From a bacterium (GTDB taxonomy: Bacteria; Myxococcota_A; Polyangia; Nannocystales; Nannocystaceae), in the NCBI GenBank assembly GCA_024742475.1, contig JANSYI010000035.1:1-64000 (forward strand): a DNA stretch of 64,000 nt. The letters run 5' to 3'. Within the stretch, counting starts at the first letter, position 1. The number at the start of each line of letters is the position of its first letter. Under the pieces are notes generated by a model, which was given only the letters and a program-made list of their open reading frames with translations, had not been told where the DNA came from and did not search any database. Below are positions 7,392-21,081 of this stretch, one piece after another. The translations under genes and the position numbers were made by a program.

Positions 7392-9245
7392 ATGAGCATG
7401 ACGTCTCGAGCCCTGGTTGCAGTCCTCGCCGTGGGAGCCTTCTCGGGCTGCGGTGACGACACCACGTCCACCACCGACGACGACGGAAGCACCTCCGCCG
7501 CCGACCCCACCACCGACGACCCCACCACCGACGACCCCACCACCGACGACCCCACCACCGACGGCGGTACCGATTCGGGCCCCACCGCCAGCACTGGCGA
7601 AGGCACGACCACCGCAGAGGGCTCCACTGGAGGGTCCGACGAGACGGGTGCCGAGGGCAGCACGGGCAGCGCCGAGGGCAGCGGATCGACCGGCGACGAG
7701 GGCAGCACCTCGTCCGACTCGGCAGGCTCGAGCGGCGACTCGTCGAGCACCGGCTCGAGCGTGAAGCCCTTCTGTGGCGACGGCATCGTCGACGCAGACG
7801 AAGAGTGCGACGAAGGCCTGGCCAACGCCAACAGCGCCGACTGCACCGCCAGCTGCACGGTCAACGTGTGTGGTGATGGCTTCCAGCACGCGCTCACCGA
7901 GGCGTGCGACGACGGCAACGCCGACTCGACCGACGACTGCGTCTCGTGCCAAGCGGCGACGTGTGGTGATGGGTTCACGCACTTTGGCGTCGAAGCATGC
8001 GACGATGGTGACGCCGACGACCTCGACAGCTGCCGCAACGACTGCAGCGCCCACGAGGTCCTCGACCTCTCACTGGGCGCCGACTTCACCTGCGCCCGCT
8101 TCGACAGCGGCAACGTCAAGTGCTGGGGCCATGGCGCCAGCGGCCGCCTGGGCTACGGCAACCTCGACAGCATCGGCGACGACGAGACGCCGGCCGCCGT
8201 CGACTTCATCGACCTCGGAGAGGGCGCCTTCGTGGAGGCCGTCTCTGCGGGCGCGTCGCACACCTGCGTGTCGCTCTCGGACGGCTCGGCTCGCTGCTGG
8301 GGCGCCGCGGGAGCCGGCCAGCTCGGCTACGGCAACATGATCCCCCTGGGCGACAACGAGGCGGTGACGAGCGTCGACGCCATCGCGTTCGGCGACACCG
8401 TCAGCGCCATCGGCACCGGAGACGGAGCCTTGCACGGCTGCGCCGCCCTGGACGGCGGCGACTTCAAGTGCTGGGGTCAGGCCGCAAACGCGAAGCTCGG
8501 CATCGTCGGGCAGCAGACGAACATCGGCGACAACGAGCCGCTGTCGGCCTCGCCCGTCACCGACGTCGGCGTCGGCGTCCAGCAGATCGCCGCCGGCAGT
8601 GCCCACACCTGCGTCCGCACAGCCACCGGCACCGTCCGCTGCTGGGGCACCAACGCCTCGGCCGCCCTCGGCTACGGCAACGCGGAGATCGTCGGCGACG
8701 ACGAGACGCCCGCCACCGCCGGCGACGTCCCCCTGACCGACTTCGTCATCGACATCGCGGCCGGATGGAACCACAACTGCGCCGTCCTCGAAGGCGGCGA
8801 CGTGCAGTGCTGGGGTCGCGGCAACGACGGGCGCCTGGGCTACGGCGACACGCTCTACGTCGGGTTCGGCCAGACGCCCGCCGACAAGGGCGTGCTCAGC
8901 CTCGACGGACCCGCACGCCAGGTGGCCGCCGGCTTGGCGCACAGCTGCGCCGCACTCGACGACGGCAGCGTGCAGTGCTGGGGCTTCGGAGCCTCGGGGC
9001 AACTCGGCTACGGCAACACCGACAGCATCGGTGACAACGAGCTCCCCAGCGCCGTGGGCGTCGTGCCCCTCGAGGTCGAGGCGCGAGGCGTCTGGGCGGG
9101 CGGCAACCACACCTGCATCGTGACCGGCACCGGTTCGGTCCGCTGCTGGGGCGAGGGCACCCACGGCCGCCTCGGCTACGCCAGCCAAGACGACATCGGC
9201 GACGACGAAACGCCCGAGAGCGACGTCCAGCTGCTCGCCGACTGA
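7392..9245 (+). CDS. Lipoprotein with Cys-rich (DUF4215-like) repeats and RCC1 beta-propeller
   Basis: The 617-residue product has a lipobox (VGAFSGCGDD), then a stalk about 100 residues long rich in Asp, Thr, Ser and Gly. Three myxobacterial Cys-rich repeats of the type CGDGxxxxxEACDDGN follow. The last part is about six RCC1-like blades, each with a Cys-W-G core and a G-x-L-G-Y-G-N turn (first around 8110). This is a typical surface-exposed propeller. Start is the ATG at 7392 or 7398; upstream ATGs would precede the signal. A strong hairpin follows the gene at 9274-9302. Confidence 0.9.
   Translation: MSMTSRALVAVLAVGAFSGCGDDTTSTTDDDGSTSAADPTTDDPTTDDPTTDDPTTDGGTDSGPTASTGEGTTTAEGSTGGSDETGAEGSTGSAEGSGSTGDEGSTSSDSAGSSGDSSSTGSSVKPFCGDGIVDADEECDEGLANANSADCTASCTVNVCGDGFQHALTEACDDGNADSTDDCVSCQAATCGDGFTHFGVEACDDGDADDLDSCRNDCSAHEVLDLSLGADFTCARFDSGNVKCWGHGASGRLGYGNLDSIGDDETPAAVDFIDLGEGAFVEAVSAGASHTCVSLSDGSARCWGAAGAGQLGYGNMIPLGDNEAVTSVDAIAFGDTVSAIGTGDGALHGCAALDGGDFKCWGQAANAKLGIVGQQTNIGDNEPLSASPVTDVGVGVQQIAAGSAHTCVRTATGTVRCWGTNASAALGYGNAEIVGDDETPATAGDVPLTDFVIDIAAGWNHNCAVLEGGDVQCWGRGNDGRLGYGDTLYVGFGQTPADKGVLSLDGPARQVAAGLAHSCAALDDGSVQCWGFGASGQLGYGNTDSIGDNELPSAVGVVPLEVEARGVWAGGNHTCIVTGTGSVRCWGEGTHGRLGYASQDDIGDDETPESDVQLLAD
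7503..7562 (+). repeat. 15-bp tandem repeat coding for an Asp/Thr/Pro stalk
   Basis: Four near-exact copies of GACCCCACCACCGAC encode repeated D-P-T-T-D in the lipoprotein stalk. Copy number could change by slippage. Confidence 0.8.
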
Positions 9246-9273
9246 CGCGGCAAACCACCCCGCCGTGCTGCAG

Positions 9274-9302
9274 AACGCCCCGCCTCGTACGAGGGGGGCG
9301 TT
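9274..9302 (+). terminator. Hairpin after the RCC1 lipoprotein gene
   Basis: AACGCCCC and GGGGCGTT bracket CCTCGTACGAGG, giving a nearly continuous stem with one unpaired base. A TTTT lies 9 nt further on. It ends the upstream gene, 29 bp after its stop codon. Confidence 0.65.
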
Positions 9303-9355
9303 CGCCGTGGTTTTGGGCGTGCAATCGCCTTGCGGCGGCCCTCGTGGGCGCACAC

Positions 9356-9361
9356 TATCGT
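9356..9361 (+). promoter_or_regulatory. Candidate -10 element (TATCGT) for the ATPase gene
   Basis: TATCGT ends 5 nt before the GTG at 9367, the start that also yields a clean signal peptide. Confidence 0.4.
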
Positions 9362-9366
9362 GCGCA

Positions 9367-12981
<3,615 letters not shown>

Positions 12982-12988
12982 GCCGCCC

Positions 12989-13906
12989 ATGGTCATCTCC
13001 ACTCTCGCACTCATGACCGGGTCGCTCGTCGCCGAGGCTGCTCCCGACGTGCAGGCCCTGGGTCAGCTGGCCCGCGTCATCAAATGGGGCGGCGTGTTCA
13101 CGTCGTTGTTCGTCATCTTGGGCGCCGCGCTCACGCTGCGCTTCCTTCGGCAGTTCGTCGACTCCCTCAGCCAGCGCTTTCCCAACCGCCGCCTCCTTCT
13201 GCAGAAGGTCGCCACGTTCGCGCAGTTCCTGCTCTACGTCGGCACCACGCTCACGGTCATCTTCCTCAGCGTCGAGCTGAGCGACAGCATCATCGCGCTC
13301 ATCGGCGGCACCATCGCGGTTTCGGTGGGCTTTGCGATCAAGGACCTCGTCGCGTCCTTCATCGCCGGCATCATGATCATGATCGACCGCCCGTTCCAGG
13401 TGGGCGACCGCATCTCCTTCGGCGGAGAGTACGGCGACATCACCGCGATCGGCCTGCGCTCGGTTCGGCTGCAGACCCTCGGCGACAACACGGTCACGAT
13501 CCCCAACAACAAGTTCCTCAGCGACATGACGTCCAACGGCAACTACGGGGCGCTCGACATGCAGTGCACGATGGACTTCTTCATCGCCCCCGACCAAGAC
13601 GTTCGGCGCGCGCGCGAGCTCGCGTCCGAGTGCGCCGTCTCGAGCCGCTACACGTTCCTGGAGAAACCCGTGGTCGTGCTGGTCAACCAGGTCATCACGG
13701 AGAACTACCTGGCCGTACGACTTCGGGTGAAGGCCTACGTGCTCGACACCCGCTACGAGAAGGCGTTCGAGACCGACGTGAACATGCGCGTGATGGATGC
13801 CTTCGCCGAGGAGGGCATCATGGCGCCCGCGATCGTCGTCCGCACCGCGCCGGGCCCGGGCAAGGCGAGTATGATCGCTCGCGCCTCGGCCCGGCCCGAA
13901 GCGTGA
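12989..13906 (+). CDS. MscS-family mechanosensitive ion channel
   Basis: The 305-residue protein has three membrane segments: GVFTSLFVILGAALTL, FLLYVGTTLTVIFLSV, and a pore helix near IIALIGGTIAVSVGFAIKDL. The channel's beta domain follows, with DRPFQVGDRI, then V-R-L-Q-T-L-G-D-N and the VTIPNNKF segment. These are classic MscS signatures of channels that release solutes when membrane tension rises. It is slightly larger than E. coli MscS (286 residues). It follows the ATPase gene by 7 nt and precedes the C2 lipoprotein by 4 nt. This context suggests the ATPase modulates, or is gated with, the channel, which is inference. Confidence 0.93.
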   Translation: MVISTLALMTGSLVAEAAPDVQALGQLARVIKWGGVFTSLFVILGAALTLRFLRQFVDSLSQRFPNRRLLLQKVATFAQFLLYVGTTLTVIFLSVELSDSIIALIGGTIAVSVGFAIKDLVASFIAGIMIMIDRPFQVGDRISFGGEYGDITAIGLRSVRLQTLGDNTVTIPNNKFLSDMTSNGNYGALDMQCTMDFFIAPDQDVRRARELASECAVSSRYTFLEKPVVVLVNQVITENYLAVRLRVKAYVLDTRYEKAFETDVNMRVMDAFAEEGIMAPAIVVRTAPGPGKASMIARASARPEA

Positions 13907-13910
13907 GGCC

Positions 13911-15164
13911 GTGTCGACAAACGGCCCCGACCCGTGCCAGCCTTGTCTGGTGGGCGTACGACCCCAACAACTGACTTGGATTTTCGGCGCGTTGATCGCG
14001 GCGGGCTGCCCCGCAGGCGAGGCGACGGACACGGCTGCACCGACGGGCACGGCGTCGATCGGCGGAAGCACGGGTGAGACGGGCGACGAAACGAGCACCA
14101 CGACGGGCCCGACCTCGGCCGGCGTAACCAGCGCGGTACCGACGAGCAACTCGCAGACGGACTCGAGCCCCTCCGATCCCACGCTCGACCCCTCCGACAC
14201 CGAGGGCGATTGCGCCGGCTGCATCAACGCCGCCGGCATCTGCGAGTCCGGAGAGTTCGACGACGCGTGCGGTCGCGGAGGCTCCCCGTGCCTCGATTGC
14301 GAAGCGCCCGCGGTGTGTGCCGAGGGGGTGTGCGAGTCCCCGCCCACCTGCGGCCCCGACAACTGCGACGGCTGCTGCGACGGCGACGACTGCATCGCGA
14401 CCCCCAACGACGACGCGTGCGGAGCCGGTGGTGACGAATGCACGCCGTGCGACGCCGACGCGACCTGCATCGAGGGCGCATGCGAGCTGCCCTGCGAGGA
14501 CACCTGCTTCGGCTGCTGCACTGCCGAGGGCGTCTGCGTCGAAGACGGCGACAGCAACGACGACGCGTGCGGCTTCCTCGGGCTGCAGTGCGAGGCGTGC
14601 ACGGGCGACCAGATCTGCGACTTCGGCGTCTGCAGCTCGCCCGGGTGCATCGAGACCTGCGACGGCTGCTGCGTGGGCGACACCTGCTACGACGGCTTCG
14701 ACAACAGCGCGTGCGGCTTCGAGGAGACCTGCGAGGTCTGCGTCGACGGCCAGACCTGCGACAGCATCGACTGCGTCCTGAGCACCACCGCGCAGTGGCA
14801 GGTCGTCCTGCTCGACGGCGAAATCGTGCCCACCCAACCCGGCGGCGGAACCTGGGACGCCTTCGATGGCGCCCCCGACCCTTACCTCGACATCGCCGAG
14901 CTCGAGTTCATCTCTTCGTTCGTCGATAACACCGTCGACCCCGTGTGGAACGAGACCATCGCCATCGGCATCATGACGCTCGATCTGCTCGACCCGCTCA
15001 CCTTCCGCATGCGCGACTCCGACATCCTCGTCGACCAAGAGATCGGCACCTGCGTCATCGAGCTCCCTGACGAGGCCTTCGGCGGCCTGTACGAGGTCGA
15101 CTGCAGCCCCGACGGCGACTTTGCGTTCTCCGTGTTGCTGTCGATTCAGCCGGTGCAGAAGTAG
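13911..15164 (+). CDS. Lipoprotein with Cys-rich repeats and C-terminal C2-like domain
   Basis: The 417-residue frame starts at GTG 13911; GTG 13950 gives a more standard lipoprotein signal ending LIAAGC. A Thr/Ser/Gly stalk is followed by about five repeats with paired Cys (D-G-C-C, D-A-C-G, C-x2-C). The last 130 residues read like a C2 domain: D-G-A-P-D-P-Y-L, then VDPVWNE, then RMRDSDILVDQEIG. These match the first calcium loop, the N-P-x-W-N-E turn and the D-x-D of the third loop. C2 domains bind calcium and membranes and are rare in bacterial lipoproteins. It begins 4 nt after the MscS stop, so it is probably co-transcribed. Confidence 0.82.
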   Translation: MSTNGPDPCQPCLVGVRPQQLTWIFGALIAAGCPAGEATDTAAPTGTASIGGSTGETGDETSTTTGPTSAGVTSAVPTSNSQTDSSPSDPTLDPSDTEGDCAGCINAAGICESGEFDDACGRGGSPCLDCEAPAVCAEGVCESPPTCGPDNCDGCCDGDDCIATPNDDACGAGGDECTPCDADATCIEGACELPCEDTCFGCCTAEGVCVEDGDSNDDACGFLGLQCEACTGDQICDFGVCSSPGCIETCDGCCVGDTCYDGFDNSACGFEETCEVCVDGQTCDSIDCVLSTTAQWQVVLLDGEIVPTQPGGGTWDAFDGAPDPYLDIAELEFISSFVDNTVDPVWNETIAIGIMTLDLLDPLTFRMRDSDILVDQEIGTCVIELPDEAFGGLYEVDCSPDGDFAFSVLLSIQPVQK

Positions 15165-15204
15165 GGCGGCGGGGTCCGGTCCTGACCCGCGCGTCCGCTT
15201 GCCG

Positions 15205-15210
15205 TATCCT
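15205..15210 (+). promoter_or_regulatory. Candidate -10 element (TATCCT) for the sigma gene at 15217
   Basis: TATCCT ends 6 nt before the GTG start. Confidence 0.5.
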
Positions 15211-15216
15211 GCAGCG

Positions 15217-15846
15217 GTGACGCTCGACCCGAACGCGGAGCTCGTGGCCGCGTGGATGCGCGGGGCTCCTGGGGCGGATCACGCGCTGGTCCGTCACTAC
15301 TACGGCGGTGTTCGGCGGTTCTTCGACCTGCGCTGCACCCACGCAGCCGACGACCTCACCCAGCAGACGTTCTTGGCCCTGTTCGAGGCGAAGCACCGCT
15401 ACGAGGGGCGCTCGCAGTTCAAGACGTTCCTGTTCGGCATCGCCCACAAACAGCTGCTGCGCTACCTGCAGAGCCAAGAGAAGGGGCCACGCGCGCGGCG
15501 CTACGGGACCGAGAGCGGCGAGGCGACATCGCTGAGCATGGTCGCCGTCCGCAAGCAGGAGCACCAACTGGTGCTCATGGCATTGACCCAACTCCCGGTG
15601 CCCCTGCAGGTCTTGGTCGAGCTCTACTACTGGGAGGACATGTCGCTCGCCGAGATCGCCGAGGTGGTGGACGCCAACCAGAGCACCCTCGGAAGCCGCC
15701 TGGCGCGGGCACGCGAGCTTCTGCGGGAGAACATCGCCGCGATGACGCGACCGGGCCCCCTGCGCGAGAGCCTCCTGGCCGACCTCGAGGGTTGGTCCCG
15801 CGCGCTGGGTCCAGTGACCGCGGCGGCCAACCGCTCGAACTCCTGA
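15217..15846 (+). CDS. ECF-type RNA polymerase sigma factor
   Basis: The 209-residue product has region 2 (H-A-A-D-D-L-T-Q-Q-T-F-L-A-L-F-E, then F-K-T-F-L-F-G-I-A-H-K) and region 4 with MSLAEIAEVVDANQSTLGSR. GTG 15217 was chosen because a TATCCT hexamer ends 6 nt before it and the extra upstream residues of a longer frame are low-complexity. The kinase gene begins 30 bp downstream with its own -10-like hexamer. As with the pair at 1914-5383, no anti-sigma gene is next to it. Confidence 0.92.
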   Translation: MTLDPNAELVAAWMRGAPGADHALVRHYYGGVRRFFDLRCTHAADDLTQQTFLALFEAKHRYEGRSQFKTFLFGIAHKQLLRYLQSQEKGPRARRYGTESGEATSLSMVAVRKQEHQLVLMALTQLPVPLQVLVELYYWEDMSLAEIAEVVDANQSTLGSRLARARELLRENIAAMTRPGPLRESLLADLEGWSRALGPVTAAANRSNS

Positions 15847-15864
15847 TCGCTGGCGCAATCCTGG

Positions 15865-15870
15865 TACTGT
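15865..15870 (+). promoter_or_regulatory. Candidate -10 element (TACTGT) for the kinase at 15877
   Basis: TACTGT ends 6 nt before the GTG start. Confidence 0.5.
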
Positions 15871-15876
15871 TGTTCC

Positions 15877-17324
<1,448 letters not shown>

Positions 17325-17325
<1 letters not shown>

Positions 17326-18071
17326 TGACTCCCCCGCTCGCACTCGCACTGTCAGGCTGGCTCGCGCTGACGCCGACGGAGAACGTCGACTCCGACGCCG
17401 AGTACGACGCAATGTTCGAACAGACCGAGCTCGACGTCGCCGAGGGCCGCTACCTCGACGCCGTGACGCACTACCGCGCCATGCTCGAGTTCAAGGAGGA
17501 CCCAAAGATCATCTTCTCGATGGCCGAGGCGCTCCGCCTCGGTGGCGAATGTGCAGATGCACTCGTCGCCTACGAGGAGTTCCTCGCGACGGGCCAGAGC
17601 GACGCGATGCACGACTTCGTCGCCCCCCGCGTGCGGTACTGCGAGGCCGAACTCGAAGCCGAGCGCGCACGCGAGGAGGCGCTGCGCCTCGCCGACGAAG
17701 CAGAGCCCGACGCGCTCCCGGCCTCCGAGCGACCACAGCGGCCGTGGTATCGAGATCCGCTCGGAGACACGCTCGCCGCCGTCGGCGTCGCTGGTGCGGT
17801 CACCGGGGGCGTCGTCTTGGCGCTCGGCGTGCGCGAGGGCAACGCGAACGACGCTCAGACCGACCAAGCGCTCGGCGAAGCGGTCGAACGCGCCGAGACC
17901 CGCGCCTTGGCCGGGGGCATCACCCTCGGGGTCGGCAGCGCGCTGCTTCTTGGGGGCGTGGTTCGGTGGTTCGTCGTCGAGAAGCGCAGCCGCAGCGTCG
18001 ACGTCGCGATCACGCCCCGCCATCTCGCGGTGTCCGGCCCGCTCCCCTCTCTGGCCGACCTGCTGCGCTGA
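17325..18071 (+). CDS. TPR-like membrane protein coupled to the kinase
   Basis: The 248-residue product starts with a hydrophobic signal-like segment. TPR-like helices follow (Y-L-D-A-V-T-H-Y-R-A-M-L-E, then A-L-V-A-Y-E-E-F-L). Two hydrophobic segments near residues 150-170 and 190-210 come last (TLAAVGVAGAVTGGVVLAL and LAGGITLGVGSALLLGGVV). The ATG shares a base with the kinase stop codon. Proteins of this plan often follow kinase genes in myxobacteria, and a role in the kinase's signalling output is inferred only from position. Confidence 0.82.
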
Positions 18072-18084
18072 GCGAGACCTCAGC
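18067..18084. terminator. Short hairpin between convergent genes
   Basis: GCTGAG and CTCAGC pair around CGAGAC in the 29-bp gap between convergent stops and overlap the end of the upstream gene. There is no T tract, so terminator function is only suggested. Confidence 0.3.
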
Positions 18085-18100
18085 TCCAAGCCGAAGCCTG

Positions 18101-19618
18101 CTAGATCGCGAAGCGTCGCAGCCACAGGTCGAAGCCGGTCGTCTCGTTCTTCACGTAGCCGGTGACGATGACGCTGTCGGGCGCGTTCTCGACGGCGAGC
18201 AGCTTGTCGAGGCCACCGCCGTTCCCGCTGATCGGACGCTGCTCGATGAGCGTGCCGTCGGGTTCGTTGAAGCGGATCCAACCGTCGGCGGTGCCAGTCT
18301 CTTGGAGGTTGAACCCGATGAAGCCCACCAGGACGTATCGTCCGTCGTCGAGAAACGCAACATCCGCGACCTCGTCTTGCCCCGGGTCGCCTTCCTCCCA
18401 GGGCTCATGGGCGGGTACGAGGTCGTCGTCGTAGAACAGCACGAAGCGGTCGGTGTTGCGAACACCGCCGATCGCGGTCCCGCCCAGTGGGCTGAGCGCC
18501 TGTCCCACGCCTCGGGGTGCATCGCCGTTGGGGTCGGGCACCCGGTGCTCGGCCAGCAGGGTCCCCGCGCCATCGAAGCGCGCCGTCCAGAGGTTCGGCG
18601 CGCCGTCGTGCAAGACGCCCGTGATCTGGATGCCGACCCCGGGCACGTTGACGACGTCGATGCCCCGAGTATCGGAGGCAGGCTCCATGCCGGAGAGGAC
18701 CGGAGCGCCGTCGGGGATGCCATCGGGGCCGTACCACTGGTGCCACGCGACCGAGTCTCCGAGTTCACCGAGCCGCCCGACCGCGACGATGCGGCCGTCG
18801 TCAGCGATCGCAACTCCCTCGGCCTTCGAGCCCATCGAATCTCGTAGCTCCCAAATCAGTTGTCCGTCGGGACTGAGTTTGGCGAGCCAAGCATGCTCCA
18901 CCCCGCCTTCGTCGGTCTCGTGGCCTCCGACGACCACGTCGCCCACCATGTCGACCGCGACCTGCTCGGCGCGGTCGTCCCCTCCGGCTGCGTCGCGGGA
19001 CCAGCTCCATCCCGGCGCGCCGTCGCTCAGGCCGAAACGGTGAACGAGGAGGTCCTTGTCGCTGGTGTCGGTGAGCTCGGTCAGCCCCACCACGTAGACC
19101 GCGTCGCGCTCGACGTCGACATCGACCGCGAACCCACGATCGTCGCGGTCGGTCCCGTTGTACTCCTGCGTCCAGACCGCCTCGTAGAGGTCGACGCACA
19201 GCGGGTGGCACGAGTCCCCCCGGGCGGTGTTGCCGTCGTCGCACGACTCGCCTTCCTCGACGATGCCGTTGCCGCACACCGCCGCAGGTTCGGGCGTACC
19301 GGTCGTCGACGAGCCGCCGTCGCTCTCGTCGGTAGAGCTCGAGGTCCCGGTGCCGGTTCCGCTGCTGGTCCCGCCTCCGGTCTGGGACCCCGTGCCGGTG
19401 TTCTCGGGCACGACGCAGACATCCGCCACCCCCGGCGGCGCATACGGCCCGTAGACGTGGCCGCTTTCGCAGGCTCCCGAAGGGTACGAACACCAACCAT
19501 CGAGCTCGCACCGGCCACCGGAGCGGAGCGCACACTGCCCGTCGTCTTCGCAGCTGAACTCGGTGTCGAACGAGCAGCCACCGCCCAGCAGCACGGCGGC
19601 GATTCCCCAGCGAATCAC
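18101..19618 (-). CDS. Lipoprotein with Cys-rich repeat and beta-propeller-like C-terminus
   Basis: The 505-residue product has lipobox VLLGGGCSF. A first Cys-rich module (CEDDGQC, C-E-L-D-G-W-C) is followed by a Thr/Ser/Gly stalk and a CGNGIVEEGESCDDGN repeat. From about residue 155 to the end come repeated strand blocks of the form D-G-x-I-x-x-V-G. This is like SBBP/NHL-type propellers, for example A-D-D-G-R-I-V-A-V-G-R and D-D-G-R-Y-V-L-V-G. GTG start with TAGTCT ending 7 nt upstream. Probable surface protein with unknown ligand. Confidence 0.88.
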   Translation of the reverse strand: MIRWGIAAVLLGGGCSFDTEFSCEDDGQCALRSGGRCELDGWCSYPSGACESGHVYGPYAPPGVADVCVVPENTGTGSQTGGGTSSGTGTGTSSSTDESDGGSSTTGTPEPAAVCGNGIVEEGESCDDGNTARGDSCHPLCVDLYEAVWTQEYNGTDRDDRGFAVDVDVERDAVYVVGLTELTDTSDKDLLVHRFGLSDGAPGWSWSRDAAGGDDRAEQVAVDMVGDVVVGGHETDEGGVEHAWLAKLSPDGQLIWELRDSMGSKAEGVAIADDGRIVAVGRLGELGDSVAWHQWYGPDGIPDGAPVLSGMEPASDTRGIDVVNVPGVGIQITGVLHDGAPNLWTARFDGAGTLLAEHRVPDPNGDAPRGVGQALSPLGGTAIGGVRNTDRFVLFYDDDLVPAHEPWEEGDPGQDEVADVAFLDDGRYVLVGFIGFNLQETGTADGWIRFNEPDGTLIEQRPISGNGGGLDKLLAVENAPDSVIVTGYVKNETTGFDLWLRRFAI

Positions 19619-19625
19619 GGCGTCG

Positions 19626-19631
19626 AGACTA
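19626..19631 (-). promoter_or_regulatory. Candidate -10 element (TAGTCT) for the gene at 19618
   Basis: TAGTCT on the minus strand ends 7 nt before the GTG start. Confidence 0.5.
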
Positions 19632-19636
19632 CCCGA

Positions 19637-21064
19637 TCACACCAGCCCCGGCAGCGGTCCTTGGTGCACGGCCATGTCGTTCCCGAAGTGGGCGTCGTCT
19701 TCGCCCATCGCGTGCAGGATGGACGTGAACAAGTTGTGGGTCGACTCGTCCGACTCGTACTCGAACGTGGGCCCGTTGCCCCCGTGCCTATTGTAGTCGA
19801 TACACCGACCCGTCTCGAAGTAGCCGCCGGCCGACCCCGCCAGTAGGATGGGAAGGTTGTAGGCGTAGTGTCCCGAAGCGTTGCGGAACTCGCTGGTGAA
19901 CATCACCAAGGAGTTGTCGAGCACGGTGCCTCCGTTGCCCTCCAAGAACGTCGGGTCGTCGAGCCCGTCGAGCAGCTGCTTGAACAGGCTCATCCGCCAG
20001 CGCCGGTTGTCGAGCGCCTCGGCGAACCAATCGTCGAACATGCCCGCCTTCGGTCCGGTCGGCCCGATGTCTCGTGCGTCGTGGCCGAGCGAGTGGCCCA
20101 GAGTCACGCCGGTGACGTTGCCAGCGGTGGTCCACGGCGTGAGGATGTCGCCGATCTCGAGCGCCGCTACGTTGGAGAGCCCGCACCGCATGGCCGCGAC
20201 GATGAGTTCGACGTGCACGGGGCCGACGCTGGCCGCACCATCCACCTCGCCAGGATCGGCGGGCCGAGTGCAGAGCACGGGGTTTTGCAACTCGACCTCG
20301 AGCGCCCGCAAGTGATCGAGATGTGCCTCGATCTTGTGTCGGTCCGAAGCGCTCACCCGCGCCTTCGCGTCGCCATAGCTGTCGAGCAGCCCATCGAGCG
20401 CGCTGGTGCGCATGGAGAGGAGCCGCGCGACCTCGGGGCTGGGCTCGCCGCCGTCGGCGACACCGGCAAAGAGCGTCGCCCAGGCCTCGTCCGGGTAGCG
20501 AATGCCGCCCATCGACTCACCCGCGGTCCGGTAGTAGGGCGTGCCGTAGTTGTGCCCGTGCACGCGCAGGTGGATGCGCTCGAAGGGCGTCGGCTGACTC
20601 GCGGCGAGGCGCTCAGCGACGACCTGATCGATGCTGGGACCCAGCGACCCGTTGTCGTCCTGGTCGGCGGCCGTGAGCGCCGTGCGATTGGCGATGCCGT
20701 GCGCCCCGGAGCTGTACTGGTCCTGCTCGATCGCCGACTTGTTGTCGATGCCCTCGAGCAACAGCAACTTGTCGACGTGCGACTGGAGTTGCTCGTGGAT
20801 CGGCCCGAGCGTGAAATCCTCGTAGTCGAGGGGAGCCCACAGATCGAGCCCGTGGTGGCCGCCGCCCCCATCGTGGCGCCAGTTCTTGCCCTGGTTGCTG
20901 ATCGTTCCCCCGTGCGAGAACACGGTGATGAAGCGCTTTGGCGCTCCGCCGCCGCGCGCCCATAGGTCCCCGTGGGTGAACTCGAGCAAGGGCAGCCCGA
21001 GCGCGAGCCCTCCTGCGCCCTTGAGAAATCCTCGTCGTCCCGAATGCTTGAACCGACCAAACAT
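19637..21064 (-). CDS. DUF1552-family exported protein with Tat signal
   Basis: The 475-residue protein starts at ATG 21064. Its N-terminus, S-G-R-R-G-F-L-K-G followed by a hydrophobic stretch, is a twin-arginine signal. The body has DUF1552 features: F-S-H-G-G-T, a G-I-D-N-K motif, G-A-H-G-I-A, and late TSEFRNASGH. DUF1552 resembles the DUF1501/sulfatase-like fold and is usually paired with DUF1592 proteins in myxobacteria and planctomycetes, as here. It begins 2 nt after the stop of the upstream DUF1592 gene. Substrate and reaction are not known. Confidence 0.9.
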   Translation of the reverse strand: MFGRFKHSGRRGFLKGAGGLALGLPLLEFTHGDLWARGGGAPKRFITVFSHGGTISNQGKNWRHDGGGGHHGLDLWAPLDYEDFTLGPIHEQLQSHVDKLLLLEGIDNKSAIEQDQYSSGAHGIANRTALTAADQDDNGSLGPSIDQVVAERLAASQPTPFERIHLRVHGHNYGTPYYRTAGESMGGIRYPDEAWATLFAGVADGGEPSPEVARLLSMRTSALDGLLDSYGDAKARVSASDRHKIEAHLDHLRALEVELQNPVLCTRPADPGEVDGAASVGPVHVELIVAAMRCGLSNVAALEIGDILTPWTTAGNVTGVTLGHSLGHDARDIGPTGPKAGMFDDWFAEALDNRRWRMSLFKQLLDGLDDPTFLEGNGGTVLDNSLVMFTSEFRNASGHYAYNLPILLAGSAGGYFETGRCIDYNRHGGNGPTFEYESDESTHNLFTSILHAMGEDDAHFGNDMAVHQGPLPGLV

Positions 21065-21065
21065 G

Positions 21066-21081
21066 ATTACTCCTCCTCCTC
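21066..21081 (-). promoter_or_regulatory. Shine-Dalgarno run embedded in the upstream gene's poly-Glu end
   Basis: The DUF1592 protein ends in four Glu codons (GAGGAGGAGGAG) just before TAA. This purine run lies 5-8 nt before the DUF1552 ATG and serves as a strong ribosome binding site, supporting the 21064 start. Confidence 0.65.
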
